64,000 nt of DNA from the NCBI RefSeq assembly GCF_004210375.1, contig NC_134834.1, forward strand, positions 16,609,027-16,673,026, given 5' to 3'. This DNA comes from Tachypleus tridentatus. Lineage: Eukaryota; Arthropoda; Merostomata; Xiphosura; Limulidae. The translations under genes were made by a program, and so were the position numbers. A model generated the notes under the pieces. The model made no database searches and was not told the origin of the DNA. It saw nothing but the letters and a program-made list of their open reading frames with translations. Shown here in pieces: positions 11,201 to 21,799 of the stretch. Numbering within the stretch: the first letter of the stretch is position 1; every line of letters starts with the position of its first letter.

Positions 11201-13990
11201 CTTTATTTTGTATGTTTTGAAATTTTCATATCCTTAAATTTAAAACACTTTAAAAAAAAAACTACTATTAACTGTGGATAACGTGTTTGTTTTGTTTGTT
11301 TGTTTCTGAATTTCGCAAAATGCTACACGAGGGCTATCTGTGCTAGCCGTCCCTAATTTAGCAGTGTAAGACTAGAGGGAAGGCAACTAGTCATCACCAC
11401 CCACCGCCAACTCTTGGGCTACTCTTTTACCAACGAATAGTGGGATTGACCGTCACATTATAACGCCCCCACGGCTGAAAGGGCGAGCATGTTTGGGGCG
11501 ATGGGGATGCGAACCCGCGACCCTCAGATTACGAGTCGCACGTCTTAACACGCTTAGTCATGCCGGGCCCAATAATGTGTTTGACAATCCTTTTAATAGG
11601 CTGCAACAAATAAATACCCTTATCTTCAAGATACCTGCAGACGATAGTGACACATAATGTTTTGTAATTTTTGGACAGTGGGAATACCAGGTGGGACCCT
11701 GTGAAGGAGTAACCATTGGAGACGATTTATGGATGTCCAGATTTATCCTTCATAGAGTAGCAGAAGATTTTAATGTCATCGTGTCCTTTGATCCTAAGCC
11801 TATTCCTGGAGACTGGAATGGAGCTGGTGCGCATACCAATTTCAGTACCGAAGCAATGAGAGAGGAAGACGGGTTAACGTAAGTTGTTTTCGTAGGGATA
11901 GGCTTGGTTATAATTGTTTGGACTAACTTTTTAAACCTGGTTATTAGATTTTATCACTGAAACTTCAAGTGGCTATTTTTGTTAAGTATTTTGCCCACAG
12001 ATTACATGATGAACTTAGGACTTGGTGCGATTCACAAGTGTGTAGATTAGTAAGTTTGATGCCCCTAAAACTATTGTGTGTATGTATAGCAAAGCCACAT
12101 CAGGCTATCTATTCGGTCCAGCGACGGGAATTGAACCCCTGATTTTAGCGTTGTAAATCCGTAGACTTACCGCTGTGCTAGCGAGAGACCCCATCAACTA
12201 TTGAAAAATAAAGATGCAGGTCTGAAAACATGTAATAAGTAAGTGTTCTTAAAACACTGAAAAAACGAATTTGTTACAATTCTGTTTGATTGTTTTTGAA
12301 TTTTGCGCAAAGTTACTCGAGGGCTATCTGCGCTAGCCGTCCTTAATTTAGCAGTATAAGACTGAAGGGAAGCAACTAGTCATCACCACCCACCGCTAAC
12401 TCTTGGGCTACTTTTTTACCAATGAATAGTGGGATTGACCATCACATTAAACGTCGAGCATGTCTGGCGCGACCGGGATTCGAACCCACAACCCTCAGAT
12501 TGCGAGTCGAACGCCTTAACCACCATACCTTGATGACTGATATGGTATTCTGACGTTTAGGTGGTTTAAACCTTTGAATAATATTCTTTGAAAACTAAAA
12601 TTTATAACAATTTTCCGCGTTTGCTTGCAATCCACCTATGTTTTTAAAATTTAATCTCAACCAGTGTGGATTTGTAATACAAGTGATCATAACGACAAAA
12701 AATTTTCAAAACGAGGTGTTGTTTGGAATTTTGATTAATTTTTGTTTATTGGAAGAAAATCTGACAAGCGATGAATTTTTAAAGTATACACAAACGGCAG
12801 CAAGAATTCTCCGGCCCTGTCTCGAATAATTTAGCGCCGTCTATCCCATTATTATGTCTGTTGTTTTTTTTTTTAATTTCGCGTAAAGCTATAGGAGGAC
12901 TATCTGCGCAATCCATCCTTAATTTAGCAGTGTAAAACTAAAGGGAAGGCAGCTAGTCATCACCACCCACCGCCAACTCTTGGGCTACTCTTTTACCAAC
13001 TAATAGTGGGATTGACCGCCACATTGTAACGCCCCCACGGCTGAAAGGGCGAGCATGTTTGGTGGACGGGAATTCGAATCCGCGACCCTAGGATTACGAG
13101 TCGAGTGCGTTAACCACCTGGCCATGCCGGCCCCCACTACAATTGACGTAATGTAGCCATCGTAGGTAGTCAGGATAAAACGACTGAATTATCTTGGTTA
13201 TGAAGTAATATCAGTTCTCGTTTCCTCTGCTTATCTGATATAAATTTTGCCGATCATGTAATTCACTTGGGAATGTTTCGAGACCGAATTCCTTTGTTTC
13301 AATTAATATTTCTTTGTTCTTGTTTACGATTGTATTCACACCAGTCTTTCGTCTATTTATTGTTTGCGATTGTTTTCACACCAGTCTTTCGTATATTTAT
13401 TTTCAGTTTGCAGATTTTATTGGTAACAAGGTTGTCGTTTGAAAATTTATTTTCCGTAGTTAAGTCCAGAGCTGTGCATCGAAGATTACAATAAGTTAAA
13501 AAAACACACAACAAAACAACTCGGAATTCTTCACAATGACAATAGTATACTTAAACTGTTTGAGATGGTTTTTTAGCATGAACAAGCGATGAAAAAATTC
13601 CAAAAAAACGTTTAGGGGTACGCTGATAAAAAAAAAAAAAAAAAAAAAAAAAACTGTGTCTAGTATTTCCCAAATGTCATAACGACGGTGATTCGTTGCA
13701 GGGAAATTGAAAAGGCCATTGAACTGCTAGCTTTAAATCACACACGACATATAATGGCTTATGACCCTAACGAAGGGAAGGACAACGCAAGACGTCTCAC
13801 AGGGCAACACGAAACATCCAGTATCCACGACTTTTCTGCAGGAGTTGCTAACAGAGGCGCTAGTATCAGAATTCCCCGCCAGGTGGCTGAGGAACGAAAA
13901 GGATATCTTGAAGATCGCCGACCTTCTTCTAACTGCGACCCCTATGCTGTGGCAGAAGTTATGGTTAAAACCATTTGTTTGGGTTTGTAG
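5029..13990 (+). CDS. GS: Glutamine synthetase (cytosolic reading frame, five coding exons)
   Basis: Glutamine synthetase joins ammonia to glutamate using ATP to make glutamine. The coding exons 5029-5203, 7489-7797, 9113-9240, 11679-11878 and 13702-13990 join with matching phases (1,1,0,2) into 366 residues plus TAG; animal GS is usually about 370. Visible family motifs are WIDGTGE (35-41), DGSST (66-70), WFGIEQEYT (133-141, metal-binding Glu), NAEVMP (197-202, Glu199), GAHTNFST (254-261, His256), [10 protein letters not shown] (300-309), [13 protein letters not shown] (318-330) and EDRRP (341-345). No catalytic motif is missing and no frameshift is seen. All introns are GT-AG. The ATG at 5029 has A at -3 and G at +4 and matches the usual cytosolic N-terminus. 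An upstream exon at 879-1005 can extend the frame. Family assignment is very secure; expression and isoform use are inferred. Confidence 0.97.
5262..5716 (-). mobile_element. Two SINE-A copies joined in the same direction
   Basis: A copy cut at its head (5262-5493) runs straight into a second missing its tail (5494-5716, ending in CCATGCCGGGCC). It lies just after a GS exon. Confidence 0.85.
6159..6436 (-). mobile_element. SINE-A with target duplication
   Basis: Flanked by a perfect 12-bp duplication TCTTTCGTAGGA at 6147-6158 and 6437-6448, which fixes its ends. Confidence 0.92.
6466..6713. mobile_element. Fold-back SINE-A chimera
   Basis: A minus-oriented tail piece (6466-6511) is fused to a plus-oriented copy lacking its first part (6512-6713). 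The ends are therefore inverted copies of the same tail. Confidence 0.8.
7489..7797 (+). CDS. GS: GS exon (residues 59-161)
   Basis: Acceptor ATCCACAG at 7488, donor CAAG|GTACTT at 7797/7798, phase 1 on both sides. It encodes the DGSST loop, the NKLVLCE strand and WFGIEQEYT, which starts the catalytic domain. The intron before it contains a SINE-A doublet, a single SINE-A and a fold-back SINE. Confidence 0.96.
8737..8753. repeat. 17-bp fused hAT-type termini
   Basis: CAGTGGCGGCGCCACTG is an inverted repeat of the hAT-type end CAGTGGCG around one base. Flanks AGTGCTAC and AGTTTTAC match at 6 of 8 positions. It could be an almost fully deleted insertion, or chance. Confidence 0.35.
9113..9240 (+). 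CDS. GS: GS exon (residues 162-204)
   Basis: Acceptor GATTAACAG at 9112 after a T-rich run, donor CAG|GTATAA at 9240/9241. It encodes [17 protein letters not shown] and NAEVMPAQ, including the conserved active-site Glu199. Confidence 0.96.
9571..9838 (+). mobile_element. SINE-A, in a GS intron
   Basis: Nearly full length with B box GGTTCGAATCC and a short A-rich tail. Confidence 0.88.
10192..10455 (+). mobile_element. SINE-A, old and diverged
   Basis: Landmarks remain (GGCCTGGCATG, CTCGCCCTTTCA, AAACAAAC) but many substitutions separate it from the other copies. Confidence 0.65.
10747..11013 (-). mobile_element. SINE-A with target duplication
   Basis: Flanks carry AATTTAGGTATGT and AACTTAGGTATGT, a duplication with one difference. 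Confidence 0.88.
11286..11570 (-). mobile_element. SINE-A with target duplication
   Basis: Flanks ATAACGTGTTTG and ATAATGTGTTTG. It ends about 110 bases before a GS exon. Confidence 0.88.
11679..11878 (+). CDS. GS: GS exon (residues 205-270)
   Basis: Acceptor TTTGGACAG at 11678, donor AC|GTAAGT at 11878/11879, ending in phase 2. It encodes [15 protein letters not shown] and GAHTNFST, with Glu206 and His256 at the substrate site. Confidence 0.96.
12077..12191 (-). mobile_element. SINE-B
   Basis: The complement carries GGGGTTCAATTCCC and the GCTATAC tail of family B. Confidence 0.75.
12283..12532 (-). mobile_element. SINE-A
   Basis: Tail to near the head; the first bases of the head are lost. 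Confidence 0.85.
12864..13134 (-). mobile_element. SINE-A
   Basis: Full length with a T-run (A-tail of the SINE) at its left end. It lies in the last GS intron. Confidence 0.87.
13702..13990 (+). CDS. GS: GS last coding exon (residues 271-366)
   Basis: Acceptor CGTTGCAG at 13701, just after a long A-run at 13629-13652. It encodes [23 protein letters not shown] and [12 protein letters not shown], then ends at TAG 13988-13990. The tail after the conserved core is short (about seven residues shorter than vertebrate GS). Confidence 0.96.
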
Positions 13991-14770
13991 TCGTTACAAT
14001 TAGGAAAATAAGATAAAATGTGTAGAGCTGAGTTAGTGTTTTAATTTTGTACCATGTTAAGGAAACAAAAAAAGACGGATTGTTTTTCTCTGATTTAATT
14101 ATGAATAGGAAGTAAAACAAACAATAATAAATGTCATAAGCATGAACAGTAATTACAGAATTTTATAGAAAGAGAATCGATCTCTCCAGATTATGAGAAA
14201 ACGAGCGATTAAATAAGTTGTTACTCCATTTTAACAGAATCACAAAAAATCAAATTAACCTTAATATAAAGCTGATTGTAATAAAAAATAATTATAACAT
14301 AATAATGAACTTTGTATAGAAAGTATATGTCACTGGTACTTTTATTAAGAAAAGGTGTGTTTTATAAGAGAAAATATGTAGCTTCTCAAAGCAATTAGGC
14401 TTAATATAATGTTTCACATCGTTAGGTATTCTTTGTATTTTGTTAGGATGTATGTAAGTGATGATATTTTTAATTAATTTAGTTAAAAAGATTTGATTTT
14501 TTTTAAGTTACGAAAAACAATACAATAAAATGAACATCGATTAAGTTTTAAGGATAGTTTTATAATTACATTTGGTGTACACCGAAGTATCCTATCAAGA
14601 TTAATTCGAGAAAGTGTGTTTTTATTTCTACAAAACTTCATTTCTTAGCACCAAATATTTCATTTTGGAATACTCGCTTTTCTCCCAAATTTACTTATTT
14701 CTTGTGTCTGAATAGAACATTTGTGTGTTTTGTGAGAAAAGTGTATCGATACATTGAATAAAGGTTTTCT
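13991..14770 (+). terminator. Likely GS 3' untranslated region with polyadenylation signals
   Basis: AT-rich sequence after the stop carries AATAAA at 14126-14131 and again at 14757-14762, the latter followed by a T-rich stretch. Which is used cannot be told. No other gene is seen here. Confidence 0.5.
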
Positions 14771-15217
14771 TAAAATATATTTTATTCCACAATGACTGAA
14801 CAAAAAATGTGTTAGAATAAAATGAGTTCCAGTTGTAAATGATACGTTCGTTTTTGTTGTTTTTCATCATGGACTCAAGAACAGGTAATTAAGAAAGTTG
14901 GCATAATAAGAAGTGAAAGTCTGAAACATTTCATTTTATATTCAGTGAGTGTTTCGTTGTAGCTACCAAGATATTTACAATTCTTGAAAAACAAAGTTGT
15001 GACTGTTTCCGGTTATTAATAAGTTATTCAAAATAATTTCATGATTTGGGCTGGATTGAAAATATATCATGTCATCCCGTAAGTGATGTCCGATTTTAGG
15101 TTTAGTAAAAGAGAGAGGATTTCAAGCACTTTTTAATGTTATTTAATGAATAACGTATGTTCCATTATTATTAATTACTTCCTGTTAACTGTTAACAAGC
15201 TTCTGAATGTCACTTCT

Positions 15218-16095
15218 TTAACATTCTTGGGGTTTGGAGGGAAAGAATGTAGAGAGGGTAGTTTGGACATCTTCATGTGTTCCAAACTTTTTTTCATCAA
15301 GACAGTTCTGTAAACTTCGGAATAGATGATAATCAGATGGGACAAGATCTGGAGAATAAGGAGGATGTGGAAGTTTGTTCCAGTCTAGATCTTCAATCTT
15401 TGCAGATGTGATCCTTGCTGTATGGGACCGTGCATCATCCTGGTGTAACACAACACCTTTACGATTGATAAAAGCAGGACTCTTTTCTTTCAGAGCAACA
15501 CTCAAGGGCCCTAAATGTTGACAATAGAAATTTCATGTAATCGTTACATTGAGTGGAGGCAACTCAAAGTGGATCACTCCGACAATATCCTACCAAACAT
15601 TTAACAAGACTTTCCTCGGGGAAGTCTATTTTGGGCTGCGCTTTAGCCAGTTTACCTGCACTTAGCTGTTGTCTGTGGCGCTTAACATTTTTACAAAATA
15701 TCTATTTTCCATCTCTAGTCACTAATCTGTTTAAAAACGTGAGTTAATTTCACGAGTGTTGCTTTGAGTTTGGCTTTTGTCAAATCGTGGGAGACCCATT
15801 TTCCAAGTTTTGATACCTTTCCAAGCTGTTCCATTCAACCCATTTAACAGTTTAAATTAATCTTCTGTACTGGTTCTTCAACTGTTACAACACAATCTTC
15901 ATCAAGTGCAGCCAGCAGCAAGTCATTATTTAGCTCAACAGGACAACCTGAACATGGCACATCACTTAAGCTGTAGTCACCTGATCTGAACTTCTGAAAC
16001 CACCTTCGACATTTTCTTTCATTAAGATACTCCACACCATAAACACCTTGAATGTTTCGTATAGTTTCTGCTGCACTATTCCCTTTGCCTCCTGC
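15218..16095 (-). pseudogene. Mariner transposase pseudogene
   Basis: The minus strand reads an N-terminal helix-turn-helix part (GNSAAETIRNIQGVYG, LNERKCRRWFQKFRSGDYSL; about 15844-16090). Then comes a damaged middle with stops and frameshifts (15506-15843) in which HFELPP-like and FYCQHLGPL-like remnants can be followed. Last is a C-terminal part (15218-15505) with HQDDARSHTA and PYSPDLVPSDYHLF, the mariner DD34D signature. The first codons are lost at the SINE-B join. It cannot make a full enzyme. Confidence 0.88.
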
Positions 16096-16200
16096 TAATA
16101 CAGCGGTAAGTCTACGGATCAACTCTAAAATCAGGGGTTCGATTCCCTGCTGTGGTCTCAGCAGATAGCCCGATGTGGCTTTGCTATAAGAAAACGCATA
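16096..16200 (+). mobile_element. SINE-B inside the mariner
   Basis: Contains ACAGCGGTAAGTCTACGGAT and GGGGTTCGATTCCC, and replaces the first codons of the transposase. Confidence 0.8.
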
Positions 16201-16685
16201 ATGTTACCTTTTTTAAACTTATAAAACATTATATGCCTAATGTGCTCCTCAGACACATCCATCTTCATAAGGGTTTATTTGATTAATGATCTGAAAAAGT
16301 GTAGTTGTGTTAGTTTCTTTTATTTGTCTGAACATTTTTATACAAGTCCTACTACATATTTTAGTCATTAAAGCCTTCTAAAAAGACATAAATGATGATG
16401 CACTTTCTGTATTAAATTTTCGGACATCACTTATGGTATGACCTAATATTAAAAACTATCTTCGTTATGCATAGTACCTGGTCAAAATATACCTAGAATT
16501 AAATACTGTTCCATACGACATGAAATATCACTAAGAGTTTGCAGATTCTTTGTTTCAACTGTCAAAAAATGTAAAATTAATTATAGAGAGACACAAGGTT
16601 GCTTACTCATTTTAAAAACTTTTCTCGTTTCAATTAGACTACACGTTGTTTAATAAACCATGTTTTAGAAATGTATTAAAACTGT

Positions 16686-16790
16686 CCTCAGCTGATATAG
16701 CGGTAAGTCTATGGATTTACAACGCTACAATCAAGGGTTCAATCCCCCTCGGTGGACTCAGCAGATAGCCCACTGTAGCTTTGCTATAAT

Positions 16791-16823
<33 letters not shown>
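16686..16823 (+). mobile_element. SINE-B ending in a CA microsatellite
   Basis: Family B body followed by about 15 AC repeats (16793-16822), probably grown from its ACACAC tail. Confidence 0.82.
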
Positions 16824-16831
<8 letters not shown>

Positions 16832-16852
16832 ATAAAACTGAAATTTTCATTT

Positions 16853-16973
16853 TAGGGCCCCAGTGGCACAGTTGTATGTCCACGGACTTACTAAAAACTG
16901 GGTTTCGATAACCGTGGTGGGCATAGCACAGATTGTGTCGCTTTGTGCTTAATTCTAAACAAACAAACACATT
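16853..16973 (+). mobile_element. SINE-C
   Basis: CCCCAGTGGCACAG head, GGGTTTCGATAACC box and a TTAATTCTAAACAAACAAAC tail. Confidence 0.82.
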
Positions 16974-16979
16974 TTAGAA

Positions 16980-18060
16980 ATATATTTGTTTTTATTCCGT
17001 TATGTCAAAAACAAATTAATTTAAAAAATAAATACTCTAGTTGGAAACTAAATTTAAAAAGAAAGAAGGGACAAAAATAGTTTTGTTTTGCCGCCCCCTA
17101 TATTTAGTTTTAGGGCTATTAGAAAAAAAAAAAGATTAAATTGTCTTATAAATCCTTCAGAATTATGGGTCTGCCACATACGAAACGGGTTAGGGCTTTA
17201 GGGTTAGCTAAATATGTGGTAAATCAGTAGTGTTCAGAGGGCACTCGAAGGACAGAGGCGCAATGACGAAAAAAGGCACTTTTCAAGCAACGTAAGGTAA
17301 AAGGTAAACGTTTATCTTTTGGAAAGTGGGCAGTAGAGGAGACTACGTGTTGCTTTCAGTACATATACGGGCACAAAGCCATAAGAAGCAAATAGATCCT
17401 TTTTATTCCTATTCGTTTGGTCTTATAACCACATCTATAACCTAAAACTAGGTAGGGGGATTCTTCCATACTAACATTAATAGCTTCTCGTCACTACATT
17501 TTACCGTAAGATCCCATAAATCTGTTTCATTCATTTTAAAGCTAGTTTTCCCCTTATAACTTGTAGAAAGAAAGGTCTATAATCAGGCGTATCGTTTTGT
17601 AGTTTGTTGGCAGTTTTTCTGACAAAAGGGGTACTTTTAGGGTGAAGGGACAACAAAGCAGTGGGTTGAACCCATCGGACCAGCGCCCCCTCCACTCTCG
17701 TGCACGTCGTTGTTGTAAATATAAGTGTCTCATCACGCCAATGGAAGTCAAATCAGTGCATACTTAGAAGACCGTATATGAGCTAACAGGTATATTATTA
17801 TTTTTATACTCTGGTGGTCTAAAGTTCATAACTCAAAAGGAATTCGGAGAAATATTCAAACCAAATAGCTACACACGTACAAAACATATGTCCAGATACA
17901 TTACTGATTACCTACATGTATTGTATTTTAACAAGTTAAACTGATCTGTTATTGTAGCATGTTTCTAAGCCTATACACGAGAAAAATGAGAAAACATTTC
18001 TTCTAGTCTGTCGGTCCAAAATTATGTAGAAAAGCTTAGATACGACGCTACCCATACCGT
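16980..18060. other. Intergenic, no gene seen
   Basis: AT-rich sequence with short open frames of no recognisable family. A minor TTAGGG-like patch near 17187-17208 is too short to be telomeric. Confidence 0.5.
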
Positions 18061-18061
18061 C

Positions 18062-18217
18062 AAATCTTGAATGCTATTTACCAACGAATAATGATATTAA
18101 CCATCGTATTGTAGCGTTCTCACGACTGGTAAGGCGATCATGTTTCTTGGAAGGTTTCGAACCAAAGACCCTGCAAATTACGAACTTCATGCTCTAACCA
18201 TCAGGTTAAGCCAGACT
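18062..18217 (-). mobile_element. SINE-A fragment, diverged
   Basis: Only the head half is present, with several substitutions. Confidence 0.6.
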
Positions 18218-18219
18218 TA

Positions 18220-19560
18220 GCAAAGTGGTATTTTGAAGAAAAAAAATTCTATATTTGGTAATATGCGGGAAAAAAAAGATTACGTCACCAAGACCAACAT
18301 TTTTTAGGGTAAGAAATTAGCTGTGGTTACAGCAAAAACAAAAGAAAAGCAGATGGATGTTATACTTCGAGTATTTTAGAAATGCATTTACATAGTGCTG
18401 ACATCTAGTGGAAATTTAAAATAATAAAACTTATTTTCTTACTCCAGTCCTGAAAACGATTTACGATGCTCAAATAGTTTGGGATGGTGGTCACTTTCTT
18501 CGAGCTGGATCGAAATAACTGGGCTTTATTGATTAGGAACTATAGACAGTTTAAGTCATGTTTTATTTTCAAATTATATAATAACAAACCACCCAATTAA
18601 ATTTTGAAAAATAACGCACAGCTAGGCATAAACATATTATTTGCAGTTTATAACTTGTAATAAGTTATTCTGTACAACTAATTAACATCTTAAGGTAATC
18701 AAAGCTGTAACACCGCATTATAGCAACCCGAACTAAAACATGTTTAATTAGAGAGAGACAGCAAACCTATAACGACAGTTTAAATTGATTGAACTTGTAA
18801 TAAAAGTTGATTGACCATATACGTGGCATTGTTTCAAAGTGTTTAGTTGCGTTAGAAAAGCCACATGACGCGAAAATGAATCCGAGGTGGTCTTACCACT
18901 GTCCAAGCGGAGGACCTATATTAAAGGGACTAAACATGTAACAATATCTTAGTGGTCAAACCTGACACTAACTGACATGTCACAATGTATGAATTTCTGC
19001 TTCGTTAGAAACTTAACAAAGTGCATTATAAGTGGTTCAGTTTAATAGTTTATTCGTCAACATTGAGCTGTTCGTTGTTTTGTTCGTGTTTCGAATGCCG
19101 AAAAGAATTGATGTTCGTTCTTATTTAGCGTGTTTCTTCACGTTTTGTGTTCCATTAGGGGTCTATGGCTCGTGTCCTGTTGCCACAAATATTCGCTCCT
19201 CACGTTTGGGAACATTTAACAGCGAGGACTAATTCCCAATATTCTGGAAGGTAACAGTAACCCATGGGTCAAAAGTAGGAACTGCCTTGTCTCTAGTGAA
19301 AATTGGAGAGGGCCATGTGCAGATAACCCACGTGTAGTTTTACACAAAATTACGAAAGAAAGAAACTCTGTGACTCTGATATACTCCAGATAGTGCAAGG
19401 ATGTATTACAACAGAAAGGAAAAATTGTAATGTTTCCTGTTAAACATAATCTAACTGGAAACCTTCAAGGTTTTTAATAAGTTTATGTAATTTGTAGCTC
19501 ATATTGTATTTAATCAAAATAACGTTTCTACAGTTTCAGTTAAATAATTTAAACAATGTC
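18220..19560. other. Intergenic, no gene seen
   Basis: No repeats of the named families, no convincing exon. The open frame at 19032-19232 has no recognisable motif. Confidence 0.45.
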
Positions 19561-19579
19561 TTTCAGCAAAGAATAAATG

Positions 19580-20028
19580 TTTGTTTGTTTGTTTTTTGAA
19601 TTTCGCGCAAAGCTATATGAGGGCTATCTGCGCTAGCCGTCCCGAATTTAACAGTGTAAGACTAGAGGGAAGGAAGCTAGTCATCACCACTCACTACTCT
19701 TTTACCAACGAATAGTGGGATTGACTGTCACATTATAACACTTCCACGACTGAAAGGGCGAGCTTGTTTGGTGTGACGGGGATTCTAACCCGCGACCCTA
19801 GGATTACGAGTCCATTGCCTTAACCACGTGGCCATGCCGAGCCAGGGATATAGTCAACGTCATTCACCGCCAACTCATACGATACTCTTTTATTACCAAA
19901 AGTAGCATTAACCATCCCATTATAACGCCCCCACAGCTGAACGAATAAGCATGTTTAAAAAGGGGATTCGATCTCGCGACCCTGGGATTACGACTCGAGT
20001 GTCTTAACCATCTGGTCATGCAAGGCCG
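19580..20028 (-). mobile_element. SINE-A copy plus a second fragment
   Basis: One near-complete copy (19580-19843) is followed by a head-half fragment (19861-20028) in the same direction. Confidence 0.82.
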
Positions 20029-20562
20029 AAAATAGAGGAAAAATATTATATATTCTAGACAGTTTTTTGACAAGAGAAATACAAGTGGACATTTACGTAT
20101 CTTTTTTCGACTTTTTGTTACTGACATTTGTATATAATATTTAATATTTTATTATATTAGACAAAATAAAAGTAATTTTTAAATCTCACAGATAAAAGTG
20201 TAATCATGTGTACATCTCAACGTATGTTGAATTTAACATTCTTGTTACAAGTGTAGGCTTTTCTTACGCACCCATGCATATTTATTTTTGTATTCAATTA
20301 TGCAGTAAAATGTACTCCTTTTATTGCATTATAGATTTATATGAAAGAGAATTTCCGAGGAAGCCTTGAAACGGCATTATTTTGCATAAATATAAATATA
20401 CGAAAACTCAAGTTTCCAACTTTGGGATAATTTTTTTCCATCTCAGATGAAAGGTGCTTTGTACACGTCTCTTGGAACGTAAAACGTGTTAAAATAGACC
20501 AAAAACCCAAACGGATTCTAACTCCGAGGGTTAAACAAACAAACAAACAAAAACTAGACAAA

Positions 20563-20644
20563 TACAGGGTGTTCGGAAAGTCACTGTGCAGTTTTGTCTG
20601 TTAATAAATATACAAATGAACAGTGACTTTCCGAACACCCTGTA
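20563..20644. mobile_element. 82-bp mariner-like palindromic miniature element
   Basis: Perfect 24-bp inverted ends starting TACAGGGTGTTCGG, with TA at each edge as in Tc1/mariner insertions. The loop is only about 34 bp. Too short to encode anything. Confidence 0.8.
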
Positions 20645-21261
20645 CAAGATTACAGAGGACCATGCAGTCAATATAATGTTTTATGAATTCAGATCTGAAT
20701 ATAAATTTTAAATACATCCGAAGACGAATCGAGGGAAATATTTTGATTTCGTTTTTTATTTATAGTTTGTACTATAAAACTTTCTACTAGCTAAACCAAA
20801 TAATATATTTCGCTGGTTCGTTTTAAGTGTTTAAAAAGACGATTCTGTAAAATGAATTTTTTTTTCTGTTTTGTTTTCTTTGTTTCTTTCTTCCAGGTAT
20901 TTACTCGAATAATAGAACGAAGAAAAAAAATTAAATTTATTAAATAAAAGTGTAATGGTAAAATACAGGTAAAGGAAACACAAGATATCTGTAAACAAAT
21001 AACGCACCCTAAATATGCATTAGTACTGTGTAAACTGGAACACTGGTTGCTTTACTAAATGATAATATCTAAGATACAACCTAACTCGTTGTGATAACTC
21101 AACATGTAGGCTTGATGATTAGTTTTTCATGTAAATATCAAGTTAACATTGCAGTGTGTCCTGAAAGTGAAGTATATCAAGTTGTTGTTTGTAAGTTATT
21201 CGTGTGAAGGAGCTAGGGCTATCTGCGCCAAACAACCGGTAAAGAAAAAAAATAAAAATAA

Positions 21262-21507
21262 ATTGTTTTTGAATTTCGCGCTAGCCGTCCCTAATTTAGC
21301 AGTGTAAGACTAGAGGGAAGACAGCTAGTCATCACCACTCGCCGCCAACTCTTTGGCTACTCTTTTACCAACGAATAGTGGGATTGACCGTCACATTATA
21401 ACGTCTCCACGGCTGTAAGGGAGAGCATGTTTGGTGCGAGGGGGTTGGAACCCGCGATTCTCGGATTACGAGTCGAGTGTTTTAACCACGTGGCCATGCC
21501 GGACCTG
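21262..21507 (-). mobile_element. SINE-A with an internal deletion
   Basis: The tail region drops from AATTTCGCG straight to CTAGCCGTCC, losing about 25 bp between GCG repeats. A stray tail piece lies just before it near 21199-21228. Confidence 0.82.
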
Positions 21508-21799
21508 TTAAAAATAAAAGTAAAATTATTAAAATACGTAAAAAGGAATAATTTTAAAACAAAACAAAGTTCAATTTTCAAATTAATAGCTTAAATAGAG
21601 TTTAAAAAAGCCAGTGGCCCTTAAAAATTTAAAAATACAATTGAGGTTGACAGTGTCACCATTGTCAATGACACATTGGTGCATCAGTCCCAGATAAAAG
21701 AAGATGACGAATGAAAATCTGTGAGTAATTCGTACTCGTCACCACCAGGATTCGTAGCCAGGACAACTTCCTTCATTCGATCCTAACGGAAGCAAGACG

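Larger units (their letters stand above)
15068..16443 (-). mobile_element. Mariner-type DNA transposon, inactive
   Basis: Inverted ends of about 25 bp share TAAGTGATGTCCG (left near 15081, right near 16421). Between them the minus strand encodes a broken transposase. A SINE-B at about 16096-16200 interrupts its 5' part. Confidence 0.85.

Noticed and set aside
17187-17208. Interstitial telomere repeat
   Set aside because: Only three imperfect TTAGGG-like words, not a tandem run.
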